A stretch of 64,000 bases of DNA from Symbiodinium natans (taxonomy: Eukaryota > Sar > Dinophyceae > Suessiales > Symbiodiniaceae). The notes beneath the pieces were generated by a model. The model did no database searches and had not been told where the DNA came from. It was given only the letters and a program-made list of their open reading frames with translations. Location of the stretch: the NCBI GenBank assembly GCA_905221605.1, contig CAJNDS010002704.1, forward strand, positions 1 to 64,000. The letters are read 5' to 3'. Below are positions 33,455 through 43,853 of the stretch, piece after piece. How positions within the stretch are numbered: position 1 is the stretch's first letter; each line of letters starts with the position of its first letter. The position numbers and the translations under genes were made by a program.

Positions 33455-34850
33455 CCTTAACCCTGTAATTGTAACCAACAAGCACAAAGAGCTGTCTCCA
33501 CGCTAAGTTCAAGTTTAGGAACCCTCATTCGGGTCCCCTATAGAATAGAACACGGCTCCCTTGCGATAAGTACCCCCCTCCCACCGCCCCCCCAAAACAT
33601 GGAAATAAGGAAGCTAGCTCGGAGAAAGACCCAACTTCGAGACTTCGAGCCCGGGGTTAAATCCCCCCAAGAAACTCCGAATAAACCCCAATGGCCGAGA
33701 CCCAACGTTAAAAGCCTCGAAGCCCTGAGCCCTAAACCCTAAACCCTAAACCCTAAACCCCAAACCCCAAACCCTAAACCCTAACCCTAAACCTCCGAGG
33801 CATTTTGGCAAGAGACTCGTCTGAGGCTTTGGGCAAGACGGGGGTGGATCCTTAGGCGTTTAGGGTTTAGGGTTTCGGCTTTAGGGTTTAGGGTTCAGGG
33901 TTTAGAGTTTAGAGTTTAGGGTTCAGGGTTTCTGGTCTAGGGTTTGGGGTGTTAAAGTTTTGGGGTTGAAAACTACCCAAGAATACGAAGGAGAAACCTG
34001 AAAACCACTCAGACAATCTAGGTTCCCAAAGTCAATCCTCTGGCCATGCAGCCGCACAAGAGTTAAGGGTTGAACTAGGTTTAGGGTTTAGGGTATAAAG
34101 GGTTGAGGCTTCTTCGTCCTGCTCTGTAACCCTAAACTCTAAACACAAAACCCTAAACCCTAAACTCCAAGCCCAAAGAAAACCGGCCGCGCAGGCCCTA
34201 GCACCGCTAACTCGAAGAACGGTTTGCGCCGCCTGGCACAAAAGGTTAGGATCAGGGCTCTATTTTTTGTTGTTCTTACTAAGTTAGTACAATGATTGTT
34301 CTTATAAGTACTCTGGTTATTAGTGTTTATTCTTAGCCTGGCACAAGTGGTCGGTTCAGGGTTCCTTGCTTTTTTATTGTTAGTATTGTTAATACTACTG
34401 TTGATCCTATGAGTACTATTAGTATTTTTGGTCAATTCAAATCGTATATATATATATATATATATGTACTATGTATATATGAGTACCATTTGTTTGATGA
34501 GAAGCTTGAGGGTTCTAGGTGTCCGCAGTCATGATGATCTTACGGAGTTTGAGGGTTTAGGTACCCATAAGAATGCTGATGGATTTTTGAGGGTGTATGG
34601 TTGAGGGTTTGGGGTTTAGTTTAATTTGTATGAAGTTTGAGGGTTCCGGTGTCCATGACATTCGCACTGGAAGTCCGAGTGTTTAGGTGCCCATCACGGT
34701 GACCTTGAGAAGTGTGAGGTTTAGGTGCAGAGCAATCATTGTGAGATCATTCAAGGGGGGTGTAGGGCAGGGGGCGGTAGGGGACTACATGTTCTTATGA
34801 GGGCTTATGAAGGCCTAAGGGCTTACTAGGGCTTTTTTTGCGGGTGTATT

Positions 34851-34963
34851 TTGGGATGTCCCCCATGTCCCCCCTTGTACTAAGAGTCCTTACTAGGGAT
34901 TCTAGCAAGGGGGGCACCAGAATCCTCATGAAGCACTGTTAGTATAAAGGGGGGACATCCCAA
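34851..34963. mobile_element. MITE-like element, TTGGGATGTTCCCCC family, with probable 8-bp TSD
   Basis: Termini TTGGGATGTCCCCC and GGGGGGACATCCCAA. Flanks GGTGTATT (34843-34850) and GGTGTGTT (34964-34971) match at 7 of 8, suggesting an 8-bp target duplication as made by hAT-type transposases. Confidence 0.75.
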
Positions 34964-36510
34964 GGTGTGTTGTTGAAAATGGGTCCTTGTGCTGCAAGAC
35001 TGGGTTTTGGAGTACTGTACTTTAATACGTTTTTTTGGTTCTGGGTTCCTATTATAGGTACTTATACCTAAAAAGTATATACTTTTTTCCAGGGTCTACT
35101 CCAAAGGTAGGAAGACCTTTCTCACCTGAATGCTGGCCTGAGGCGGTGGTGCAGGCAAAGCACTGCGTGGCCATCGAGCTCGAGCTTCTGGGTTTAGGGT
35201 TTAGGGTTTAGGGTTTGGGTCCTGTCTCCTCATCTCGTCAGCTCAAATTCAGCCTCTAACCCTAAACCTGGAGAAGGATGGTTGCAACCCATGACCCGAA
35301 GAAGCTGTCCCAATCTGCCACGTCCCCTAAACGAGATCACTAAGGGTTCCCCAAGACCCCATGTACCTAAATGGGGAAGACTTGTGCCTTAAAGCACTTG
35401 CTACATAGGGACTTTGGTAATTAACAGTGAGGTACAGGGACCCTCAGCCTCAGGGGTTCGGGGTTTGTAGGGTTGAGGTTTATTGTCACGTTTAGGCTCT
35501 CTGTCCATTTGTGGGCGCTCCTTGTCGCTAGCCTGTTGCGGGGTGATGATTTCGCTTCCGATGGTGCTGATGATGATGATGATGAAAGTAAGCCCCTGAA
35601 CCCTAAACGCTCAACCCTCAGCCCTTAAATCCCCTCCAGTGGAGCCACAAAGGTACACTCTCCCCCAAGAGACACCAGACATCACCTCTGAAGCGGCCCG
35701 GTTCCCAGCACAATAGCAGGGTTTGAGGGCTGGTGACGTGTTTCAGGGCTTAGGGTTCCTAAACCCCAAACCCCAAACCCCAAACCCTAAACCCTAAACC
35801 CTAAACCCTAAACCTTAAACCCTCAACCTGCAGGTTTAACTCCTTTGTTTTTTTTTTTTGTGGGGGGGGGGGGGGGGGGGGGCGGGTGGGGCTGGGCCCA
35901 CCGCTACTTGAAGCTCGACAGCCCTTGAAGCCCTGTGACCCCAGACCCCTTCAGACACCCTGTGACCCGAACCCCCAAGACCCCCCAAAAGCTTCAAACC
36001 AGCAAAACCCTAAACCCTAAACCCGAAACCCTACACCCTAAGCTGCTCAAGACAGCCTGTGCCCCGCGCCCCCAGTGAAACTGACTCAAAAAACTGTTCT
36101 TGGACCCTCCGTTCAAGAGTCGAAAGAGGTCTCTGAACCCCTCAGGCCCAACGAAAAGCGTGAAAGCCCTGAGCCCTAAGCCCTAACCCTGAACCCTGAA
36201 CCCTAAACCCTAAACCCTAAACCCTAAACCCTAAACCCTAAACCCTAAACCATCCCTGGCTTCCTTCATCCGAGAGAGTCGGGTGTGTCGTCGATCCGCT
36301 CCGTCGCCTTGGCGGGGCCAAGGGAACCATGATGCCCTAAACCCTAAACCCTAAACCCTAAGCCCTAGACCCTAAACCCTAAACCCTAAACCCTAAAGGC
36401 AATGGAGCCAGACCCCAAGTCCTACGTGTCAGCCATCGAGAACCTGGCAGCGCAAACTTTCGGGGACAATGGGGCGCTACATCAAGGAGCAGTTGCCCCC
36501 GCAGACTCCA

Positions 36511-36593
36511 AAACCCCTTAATTAAGGAATATACCTTAAATTATAATCGGAACCCTAATATGATTTAAGGTATATTCCTTAATTAAGGGGTTT
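36511..36593. repeat. Perfect 31-bp inverted repeat (foldback)
   Basis: Left arm 36511-36541 (AAACCCCTTAATTAAGG ...) and right arm 36563-36593 are exact reverse complements, separated by 21 bp. A strong hairpin; probably a small foldback element. Confidence 0.9.
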
Positions 36594-36740
36594 CTGGGCC
36601 AGTCGGACGGGAAAAGACGCTGGGCTACATGGTCTGGAGAGTGGGCCGAGCATGAACTATGCTTCGAGCTGGAGAAGTGAGCATCCTCCTCTTTTTGGAA
36701 AAGGGTGTAGGGTTAGGGTTTAGGTTTGAGGGTTTAGGGC

Positions 36741-36802
36741 TTAGCGCTTAGCGCTTAGCGCTTAGCGCTTAGGGCTTAGGGCTTAGGGCTTAGGGCTTAG
36801 GG
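36741..36802 (+). repeat. CTTAGCG/CTTAGGG variant block
   Basis: Runs of GCTTAGC and then GCTTAGG units, a locally homogenised variant of TTTAGGG. Confidence 0.85.
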
Positions 36803-37145
36803 TTGCCTTTTGGGTTCCGATGAGAATACGGAGCCCTGTATGAGGGGTACATACTCCGAAATCGAGACGTGACGGACCCGGGTGCCCCCCCCGAGACAAG
36901 AAGATGAGATGTGGATAAAACAACGAAACAACCAAGAACCAACAATGCAATAAGCCAGGAAATTGAAGTCAGAAGTGGAAAAAAAACATAGATTTAGCAA
37001 CAGCGAGCCCTCAATCCCATTGGCGATGAGCAAGGCCGCTGTGCGCGACACGATCATCCCGTCTTTACATCAGGAGGCGCTCCCGCATGCCCCCCCCCCA
37101 CCAAAGACACCCTAAACCTGCCCTCCTGTAGTCCTTAGTGGCTAG

Positions 37146-37251
37146 GACCCGGCGTCGGCCCTCATGTCCTGTTTTTCTGGTTGGGTTCCTTTGTAATCCC
37201 CTTAAAACCAAAAAGGGCACCCTTTTTATTCCTAGCTTGCTCCTGGGTCTA
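37146..37251. mobile_element. MITE-like element, GACCCAGAGTAGG family (diverged)
   Basis: Starts GACCCGGCG and ends TGCTCCTGGGTC; inner CCTTAAAACCAAAAAGGGCA shared with the family. Confidence 0.55.
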
Positions 37252-37612
37252 GGTGGGGTCATGAGGGTGTTTGGGATGGGGTTTAGGGGGGCTTCGGGTT
37301 GAGGGTTTAGCAAAGAGCCCTGTTGCTTAGAGGTCTTCCGGAAAGTCTAGGGCGTAGAGCTTTGGCTTAGTGCTTGGGGCTTAGGGCCTAGGGAAGTCAT
37401 CGGGGATGTTGACGTTTCAGATGAGCGGCTGCAAGGGCTCTGGATTTGGAAGCACGATGCAAAAGACTGCCAGAAACTCTCCCCAGCTTCTCCCAACCCC
37501 CCCCCCCCCCCCCACCTCGCCTTGGGATTGAGCGTTCAGGGTTCAGGGTGCTAGATACCTTCTCTTGCGGGAATGCTTTCCATGAAGTGTAGCCTTTTCA
37601 GTCGGAGACCAG

Positions 37613-37724
37613 GACCCAGAGTAGACCCTGGCATTCCATTTCTTTTCGGGCTTAGCTTCCCTTGTTATAAGCCGCTTTAAACCAAAAACGGGCACCCTCT
37701 CTATTCCTAGGTTACTCTCTGGTC
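37613..37724. mobile_element. MITE-like element, GACCCAGAGTAGG family
   Basis: Starts GACCCAGAGTAGACCC and ends GTTACTCTCTGGTC; inner GCTTTAAACCAAAAACGGGC. Confidence 0.65.
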
Positions 37725-37862
37725 TAGGAGTTCCTAAACCCTTAGTAGGGTTCTCTCTCTGACGCAGCGGACTGTCCAGTGACGTCTCCGCCTAGCGAGC
37801 TGTAGCAGCACCACTGGTGCCGGCGCTGAGCGCACACTTCGTGTCTACTGACCAACAGGTCC

Positions 37863-38144
37863 GTGGACCGTCATTGGGGATGCTGTACTGGCGAAATTGT
37901 TCTTCAACTCCACCCGAATGAAAAAAAAACTGGAACACAACTAAGATACCCTGGCTCTCACGAAGTTTCAGTGAAGGTCAAATGTCGAGATGGTTCAATA
38001 GCAACCTGCGTGGGAGAGCGTATGCACCACAGAACATATGCACTCGATGCGATGGCAGTGCGGTCTGAAGCAGAGACGATACGTGCTTGGAGACCATCAT
38101 CTGTTAGCCACAGCTTTTCTCCATCCCTCAAGGCCGCTCTGTAG
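37863..38144 (+). other. Possible decayed coding segment
   Basis: A 93-codon frame in a telomere-motif-free island (ends SVSHSFSPSLKAAL). No family is recognised and the only start is GTG; the opposite strand is open as well. Kept as a low-confidence candidate. Confidence 0.2.
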
Positions 38145-38341
38145 TGCCCCGAGCTGGGCTTGTCCCCATAATGAAGTCCTGCAGCCACCCTTAGTAGGGT
38201 TTAGGGTTTCGGGTGTAGGGTTTAGGGTTTAGGAACCCAAAGTAAGTTTCAGCTCCGTCTCACAGCAGCCCCCTCTGAGGCGGTTGACCTGGCGATCGAT
38301 CGGCTACCTCCTGGACATCCGGCTCCTTGGGATATGTTTAT

Positions 38342-38447
38342 AGGGTTTAGGGGTTAGGGTGGGTTTCGGGTTTAGGGTTTAGGGTTTAGGGTTTAGGGTT
38401 TAGGTTTAGGGTTTAGGGTTTAGGGTTTAGGGTTTAGGGTTCAGTAG
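38342..38447 (+). repeat. Interstitial telomeric repeat (TTTAGGG)
   Basis: About 13 units with minor variants. Confidence 0.9.
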
Positions 38448-39248
38448 GGTTTAGGGTTCAGTAGGGTACAGGGCTGTTTTGTTTGTTTAAGGGGATCCCG
38501 CTAAATTAGGAGCAGCCCTTACAAAGGAGGACACCTACAGGAATCTAGTAGGCATGCAGTCGGAACATAGGTACAAGTGTTCCTTCCAATCTTCCCATAG
38601 CCCTAAGCCATTTTGGGGTTCCCGTTTTAGGGTGATTCAGCAATTCTGCCTTGAGGCTCATGGGGCATAAGCACCGTAGACCTCAGAACTGGCGCTTTCC
38701 TTCTTGTTATCCAGATACAACCGCCCACAAGCCAAGCGCGGAAGTTTCGCCCTAATCCCTACACCCGAGACCCTAAACCCTGCAGCCTGCAGGGTTTAGA
38801 GCTTGAAGGCTCTGGGGTGGGAGTTGGTTTTGAGGTCTTCGGGCAGCCCTGTCCCCTAAACCCTAACCCAGATTGAAGAGATCATTGGGGTTTTGGCTTT
38901 CAGCGCCGGAGTCCCAGTGATACTCCCCTCCCCCTAATATTAGACCCCTAATATTAGAACTGGGAGCGATTACTGATTACTGTGCCCATAGGAGTTCGGT
39001 GGGTGTTTAGTACCGGGGCCTGGATAATCCTGAACCCTTAACCCAAGAACCCCCCTACGATCATTCTCACGTATCGATTGGGAGGAGCTATAGTACGTAC
39101 CCCAAACACCCACTCTGTTGATGTGGGCCCCTAATATTTCCTACCAACCAAACAGAACACTTCGAGCAACGATTTCTACTTGCACGGGAGTACAGAGGCA
39201 GACCAACCCCCCAAACCCTAAACCCTGAAGCCTAAACCCGAACCCCTT

Positions 39249-39495
39249 AACCCTTAACCCTAAACCCTAAACCCTAAACCCTAAACCCTAAACCCTAAAC
39301 CCTAAACCCTAAACCCTAAACCCTAAACCCTAAACCCTAAACCCTAAACCCAAAAACCTAAACCCTAAACCCTAAACCCTAAACCCTAAACCCTAAACCC
39401 TAAACCCTAAACCCTAAACCCTAAACCCTAAACCCTAAACCCTAAACCCTAAACCCTAAACCCTAAACCCTAAACCCTAAACCCTAAACCCTAAA
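39249..39495 (-). repeat. Longest interstitial telomeric array (CCCTAAA)
   Basis: About 35 units, nearly perfect, with one interruption (CCCAAAAACCTA) near 39350. Confidence 0.95.
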
Positions 39496-39608
39496 CAGCA
39501 CAGACCCGCCGTAAAAAAAAAAAAAAAGACCCCGGCCCCCGCGCATGAGGTTCGCGAGCTCTCGGAGCGGACCGAGGCATGATTTGTGGATTCCGGGTGT
39601 GGGGCTCA

Positions 39609-39694
39609 CCCTAAACCCTAAACCCTAAACCCCAAACCCTAAACCCTAAACCCTAAACCCCAAACCCCAAACCCTAAACCCTAAACCCCAAAAA
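39609..39694 (-). repeat. Interstitial telomeric repeat with CCCCAAA variants
   Basis: CCCTAAA units mixed with CCCCAAA, the complement of the TTTGGGG variant seen elsewhere. Confidence 0.9.
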
Positions 39695-39834
39695 CCTTAA
39701 GCCTTGGGATTTGCGGCTTAAAAGTAGGGCTTCGGGTATTCGGGCCTCGGGTGCAGGACTGAGGGTGCGACAAGTGCAGGGCCCGAAGTCCTATTGTATA
39801 CTTAAGACATGAAGGAGCTGCATCACATATTCAG

Positions 39835-39998
39835 GATATACATATAAATATAATTATAAATAAATAAATATATATATATATACATATATATATATATTTA
39901 TATTTATATTTATATTTATATTTATATTTATATTTATATACGTGTACATGTAAAGGCTTGGGGTTTACACATATATACATATATATATATATATGCTT
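39835..39998. repeat. AT-rich microsatellite cluster
   Basis: TA runs and tandem TATATT units (TTTATATTTATATTTATAT), followed by poly-T. Confidence 0.9.
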
Positions 39999-40082
39999 AT
40001 TTATCCATTTTCATGTTTTTTTTTTTATAATTTTTTATATTTATACATGCGAGATAGAATTTTTGCGGTTTTTGAGGAGTGT

Positions 40083-40166
40083 AACCCTAAACCCTAAACC
40101 CTAATCCCTAAACCCTAAACCCTAAACCCTAAACCCTAAACCCTAAACCCTAAACCCTAAACCCTA
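40083..40166 (-). repeat. Interstitial telomeric repeat (CCCTAAA)
   Basis: About 11 units. Confidence 0.95.
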
Positions 40167-40290
40167 ATCCTATCCCCTAAAGATATCCCAGCCACGAGGC
40201 GCAGCAAGCGACCCGGCGATCCCAGACCACCATGCAAGGCAGCACTTGGCTTGCAAAAGCATCGTCAGAAGCCTTGTTTCGGATTTATGG

Positions 40291-40363
40291 GGGTTTAGGG
40301 TTTAGGGTTTAGGGTTTAGGGTTTAGGGTTTAGGGTTTAGGGTTTAGGGTTTAGGGTTTAGGG
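40291..40363 (+). repeat. Interstitial telomeric repeat (TTTAGGG)
   Basis: About ten units, opposite in orientation to 40083-40166 only ~125 bp away. Confidence 0.95.
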
Positions 40364-40419
40364 CAAGGAAGAGCCAAGTAAATCTCAACGGACTAAAGGA
40401 GGGACCCTTAGGGGTTTTG

Positions 40420-40531
40420 TATTTGCTTAAGAACAAAAAATAGTACTCCCTATTTCGCCCTCGTAAGGATATTACCCTTTTAAGGAAAACATGTGTTTAT
40501 TTTTTCTGGGGGGTTCTTAATCAAACAGTAG
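40420..40531. mobile_element. MITE-like element, CTACTATTTGCTTAAGAAC family, between 20-bp direct repeats
   Basis: Termini ATTTGCTTAAGAAC and GTTCTTAATCAAACAGTAG. Flanked by the direct repeat AGGAGGGACCCTTAGGGGTT at 40397-40416 and 40532-40551. The right flank copy itself starts a segment ending in the inverse GGGGTCCCTCC near 40610-40620. Confidence 0.65.
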
Positions 40532-40701
40532 AGGAGGGACCCTTAGGGGTTATTTAGGTGCTACTTCGGTATAGAAGGGCTAGACAAGGGAATAAGAGTA
40601 TTGGTCCATAGGGGTCCCTCCTTATTGAGAATCGCAAGTAAGAGGCACGGTTTCAGGGTGTACCTAGGACGATCTCTTAGAAGGAAAGTATGGTCAACAA
40701 A

Positions 40702-40792
40702 ACCCTAAACCCTAAACCCTAAACCCCAAACCCTAAACCCTAGACCCTAAACCCTAAACCCTAAACCCTAAACCCTAAACCCTAAACCCTAC
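40702..40792 (-). repeat. Interstitial telomeric repeat (CCCTAAA)
   Basis: About 12 units with CCCCAAA and CCCTAGA variants. Confidence 0.95.
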
Positions 40793-40902
40793 ATCGGTTA
40801 CTCTAGGGAGGTCTTCAGAAACAGCAGGAAATGGAGCAGGTAGTGTTCGCACTTCGGGAGCAAGCGCGCTTAGGATGGCCCAGCCCTGCTAGCCTGCGTC
40901 GG

Positions 40903-41028
40903 CTACTTGGAGGTTCAGGGGTAGCTCTAGCTGGGGCTAGCTTTGGGGTGCTTATAATTCGAGGATCTGGTGACTCTAACCCTATTTGGGAGACACGTTT
41001 CACTACTCACCCATGAGCCTTCAAGTAG
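40903..41028. mobile_element. MITE-like element, CTTGGAGGTTCATGGG family
   Basis: Termini CTACTTGGAGGTTCAGGGG and CACCCATGAGCCTTCAAGTAG; 126 bp, non-coding. Confidence 0.7.
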
Positions 41029-41337
41029 TGAGATTGAAGCAACGTCACAGATCCCACACACTGCTCAACATGACCACACCTTGCAAACCAGGTAGGCAGG
41101 ACGCGCCCTAAGCCAAAATCCCGAAACCTATGCCGTCACGCTTAAGTCCTAGAACCTTCTTAGACCCTATAAGCCCTGAACCCTAAACCTCAAACCCTTA
41201 ACCCTATAAGCCTCAAACCCTGAACCTTACCCAGGCCCTCACAGCAGACCCCCCGCAGGTCAGCCTGTGGCAGACCCCTGGGGCCTTGGGCAGATGCAAG
41301 ACGTGCCCGATGTGTGCGAAGACGCGTCGGGCCTCCC

Positions 41338-41392
41338 AGGGTTTAGGGTTTAGGGTTTAGGGTTTAGGGTTTAGGGTTTAGGGTTTAGGGTT
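41338..41392 (+). repeat. Interstitial telomeric repeat (TTTAGGG)
   Basis: About seven units. Confidence 0.95.
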
Positions 41393-42471
41393 CAGCAGTA
41401 AATTCCATGTGGAAGTCTTGACTGAGTATACCTTGAGATCCCGTGAACCTCCAAGTTTCACCCCTTGAACCCCAAGTCCCGACAGGGGGATGAGCTACTC
41501 AGCTACTCCTAGACCCCCAGTCTTACAGGTCCCTATGATCAGTAAGAATTGTTCTTGGGGGTCGGTGGGTTTAGGTTTCCTTCAAAACCCCATGAAGCGG
41601 ATGCAAATTCTAGGCAGTTCGGAGGAGTCGGGCATTGGATTCCGAAGTTTGAGCTCACGTTCAGGGTTGTAATTCGCCCTAAGCCCCCCCGGCTAAGCGC
41701 TAAAGACTGAAACCCTAAACTTGAAGACCGATATACGAGTGGCGTCTGTCTTCGTCTGTCCGAGAGCCATTTTGGGTTTAGGGTTTAGGGTTCAGGGTCG
41801 CCGGCCAACGAGGCCTGTTTGCACGGAGACGTCGCTGAGAACTTTCCAGTTGAGGTAATGAGCCAACTCCCAGACATCAGACATGCTCCATGGTTCTCAC
41901 AGAAAGGCTGCCTCATTGGCAGTGCGTACATATATTCTGTCAGAAGGCCCTCCTGAGAGGCACGCATCAAGCTGGCCGCAATGCGGGTTTCGTTCGCAAG
42001 CCATCAAGATGTCGGCCAGCTTCCCCAACGCAGAAGTCGAGCTCGCCTGCGCATGGTGGTATTTTCGCTCGGAAAGTGTTACTGAACGCCCAAAGCGGAA
42101 TAAGTCCGTGCCCTGCAAACTGTCCCCCCGGCCACCCCCAGCTCTATGGGCTGCGGCATTCGCAGGGTTTAGGTTGATGTGTGTATAGAGGGTTCCTTAA
42201 GTTGGTGCGTCTAGTAGGTGTCCTTTTCAGCAAACTAGCACAACAAAACAAGACTTGCCTCATATATGCCCTCGAACCCAAAACCCCAAACCCCAAACCC
42301 TAAACCCTAAACCCCAAACCCCAAACCCTAAACCCCAAACCCTAAACCCTAAACCTCCATACATAGCGCCCCTTGCTTCAAGAGGAAACTCTCTTAACAA
42401 ATGCTCCCGAAGCGAAGGCCCGGGACTTTTCGAAAGCTTCCCTGAACCCCGGGGGGTCTTAAGTAGAGTTT

Positions 42472-42531
42472 AGGGTTTAGGGTTTAGGGTTTGGGGTTTG
42501 GGGTTTGGGGTTTGGGGTTTGGGGTTTAGGG
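42472..42531 (+). repeat. TTTAGGG/TTTGGGG variant block
   Basis: TTTAGGG units passing into five consecutive TTTGGGG units. Confidence 0.9.
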
Positions 42532-43361
42532 CTTCCCTGAAGCCCTAAACCCTGAACCTAATCGTCCAGGCCGCCTGCCCCTCCGCAGCTTCAGGCCCTG
42601 AAGCCCGGAGGGCCTGAAACTCGCAAGAGAGGGTTTTAGGGTTTAGGGTTTAGGGTTTAGGGTTTAGGGTTTTTAGAACCAAAGTGGGTTGAAGAAGCTC
42701 TTGAACCCTCTCACAAAGGCCTAAGTTCGCAAATGAGGGCTTTCTGGGGTCTAGTTTTTTTCTGAACAAAAGAGGGTTTGAGAGGGTTCTTGAAAACCCC
42801 TCTTTTGCTCAATAGGGCCCTTTAAAGCTGTTGTTTGTTAAGCCTGGGGGGGGGGGTTGAGGTTCGGTCAGTTTGGGCTTTGGGGGCCTTCATGTAGGGG
42901 AGAAAGTTTGATGGTTGAGGTTTGGGTTTGGTTGTTGAGATTTTGCGAGCTTAGTTTCAGCACCCTAGTTGTTGACGTTGGGGAGTTTCAGGTGGTAGGG
43001 GTTAATTTGTCCTGTGCAGAATTGTCGATTGTTTGCAATCTGGAGAATCTGGGGTTTGCTACAACTTGCTTATGTCTTAAGCAAATGGTAGTTTAGGGTT
43101 TAGGTCTGTGCTTGAGATTGCAGGGCTGAGGGTTTAGTTTTTTGCCGGCTTTGATTCTCACGGACCTGTCGCTTGCCCTAGAGCCTTCAGATCCTGCTTC
43201 AGGGCTGAGGGGATTCAGGGCCAAAATATCACTAGGGCTGAGGGGGTTTTACTAGGACTGAGGGGGCTTTAGGTTTTCAGGGCCGTGAGCCCTAAGCCCT
43301 AACCCTAAGCCCTAAACCCTAAATTCTAGACCCTAAACCAGGGTTTAGGGTTGAAGGTTTG

Positions 43362-43447
43362 GTAGGGTTTAGGGTTTAGGGTTAGGGTTGAAACCCCACA
43401 CCCTAAACCCCAAACCCTAATCCCTAAACCCTAAACCCTAAACCCTA
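43362..43447. repeat. TTTAGGG-to-CCCTAAA junction next to copy 2
   Basis: TTTAGGG units (to about 43390) are followed within a few bases by CCCTAAA units up to the LTR. This G-strand-to-C-strand order is that of fused telomere ends. Confidence 0.75.
43443..43447. repeat. Target-site duplication (left), copy 2
   Basis: CCCTA abutting the LTR at the end of a CCCTAAA array; pairs with 53354-53358. Same bases, phase and orientation as for copy 1. Confidence 0.85.
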
Positions 43448-43668
43448 TACGGGGGGCAACCGAAGGAGGACAGGGAACAAAACAGTCAACCCCAACAGAA
43501 GCCCTTGATCCCCTGGACCAACCAACACCAAACCAAACCCAAAAGGCCAAGCACCCTTTTCTCACTAAGTGCATTGTCATCTTGAGCCAAAAAATGGATT
43601 TCCGGGTACGTTGACCCTTCCAACTCCCAACACCAACTCCTTTCTACAATACCAGCTGCAGCTCCGCA
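43448..43668 (-). repeat. 3' LTR of retrotransposon copy 2
   Basis: 221 bp, the partner of 53132-53353. Flanked on the left by CCCTA and an imperfect CCCTAAA array. The spliced-leader-like motif CCATTTTTTGGCTCAAG is at 43581-43597 (minus). Confidence 0.95.
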
Positions 43669-43678
43669 CTCCCCCTGT
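43669..43678 (-). other. Polypurine tract, copy 2
   Basis: Minus strand ACAGGGGGAG immediately upstream of the 3' LTR, identical to copy 1. Confidence 0.8.
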
Positions 43679-43853
43679 CCTAGGATTTCCTAGGACACAT
43701 TGGAGGTGCAGATCTTTGGCCAAAAACCGCCATTTAGGCAGTAGCCAGCTGCTTGAAATGCACATTATGGTTTTACGTCATCCAGGACGAACCTTCAGCT
43801 CATTGGCCGAATCCCTTACCATTGAGGATTTCTTCACCTCGCACTTGAAAAAT

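Larger units (their letters stand above)
28601..36510. other. Telomere-repeat-rich non-genic DNA
   Basis: No gene supported. Interstitial telomeric arrays at 30920-30959, 31972-32162, 33081-33190, 36195-36251 and 36333-36398; MITE-like elements at 30116, 30793, 33356 and 34851; a TA microsatellite at 34446-34466; a GAT run at 35567-35586; a poly-T/G run near 35847-35884. A tRNA A-box-like TAGCTCAAGTGG lies on the minus strand at 31420-31431 without a matching B box. Confidence 0.5.
36594..43361. other. Telomere-repeat-rich non-genic DNA
   Basis: No gene is firmly supported. Islands at 37863-38144 (plus frame) and 41810-42180 (both strands open) are free of telomeric motifs and have balanced composition, so they may be decayed gene fragments. 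Arrays and microsatellites are listed separately. A hairpin-like segment at 42695-42810 has GAACCCTCTCACAAA facing TTTGAGAGGGTTC. Confidence 0.45.

Noticed and set aside
33795-33816. Resemblance to the dinoflagellate spliced leader (CCGAGGCATTTTGGCAAGAG)
   Set aside because: Several mismatches and no gene downstream; likely chance, unlike the LTR matches.
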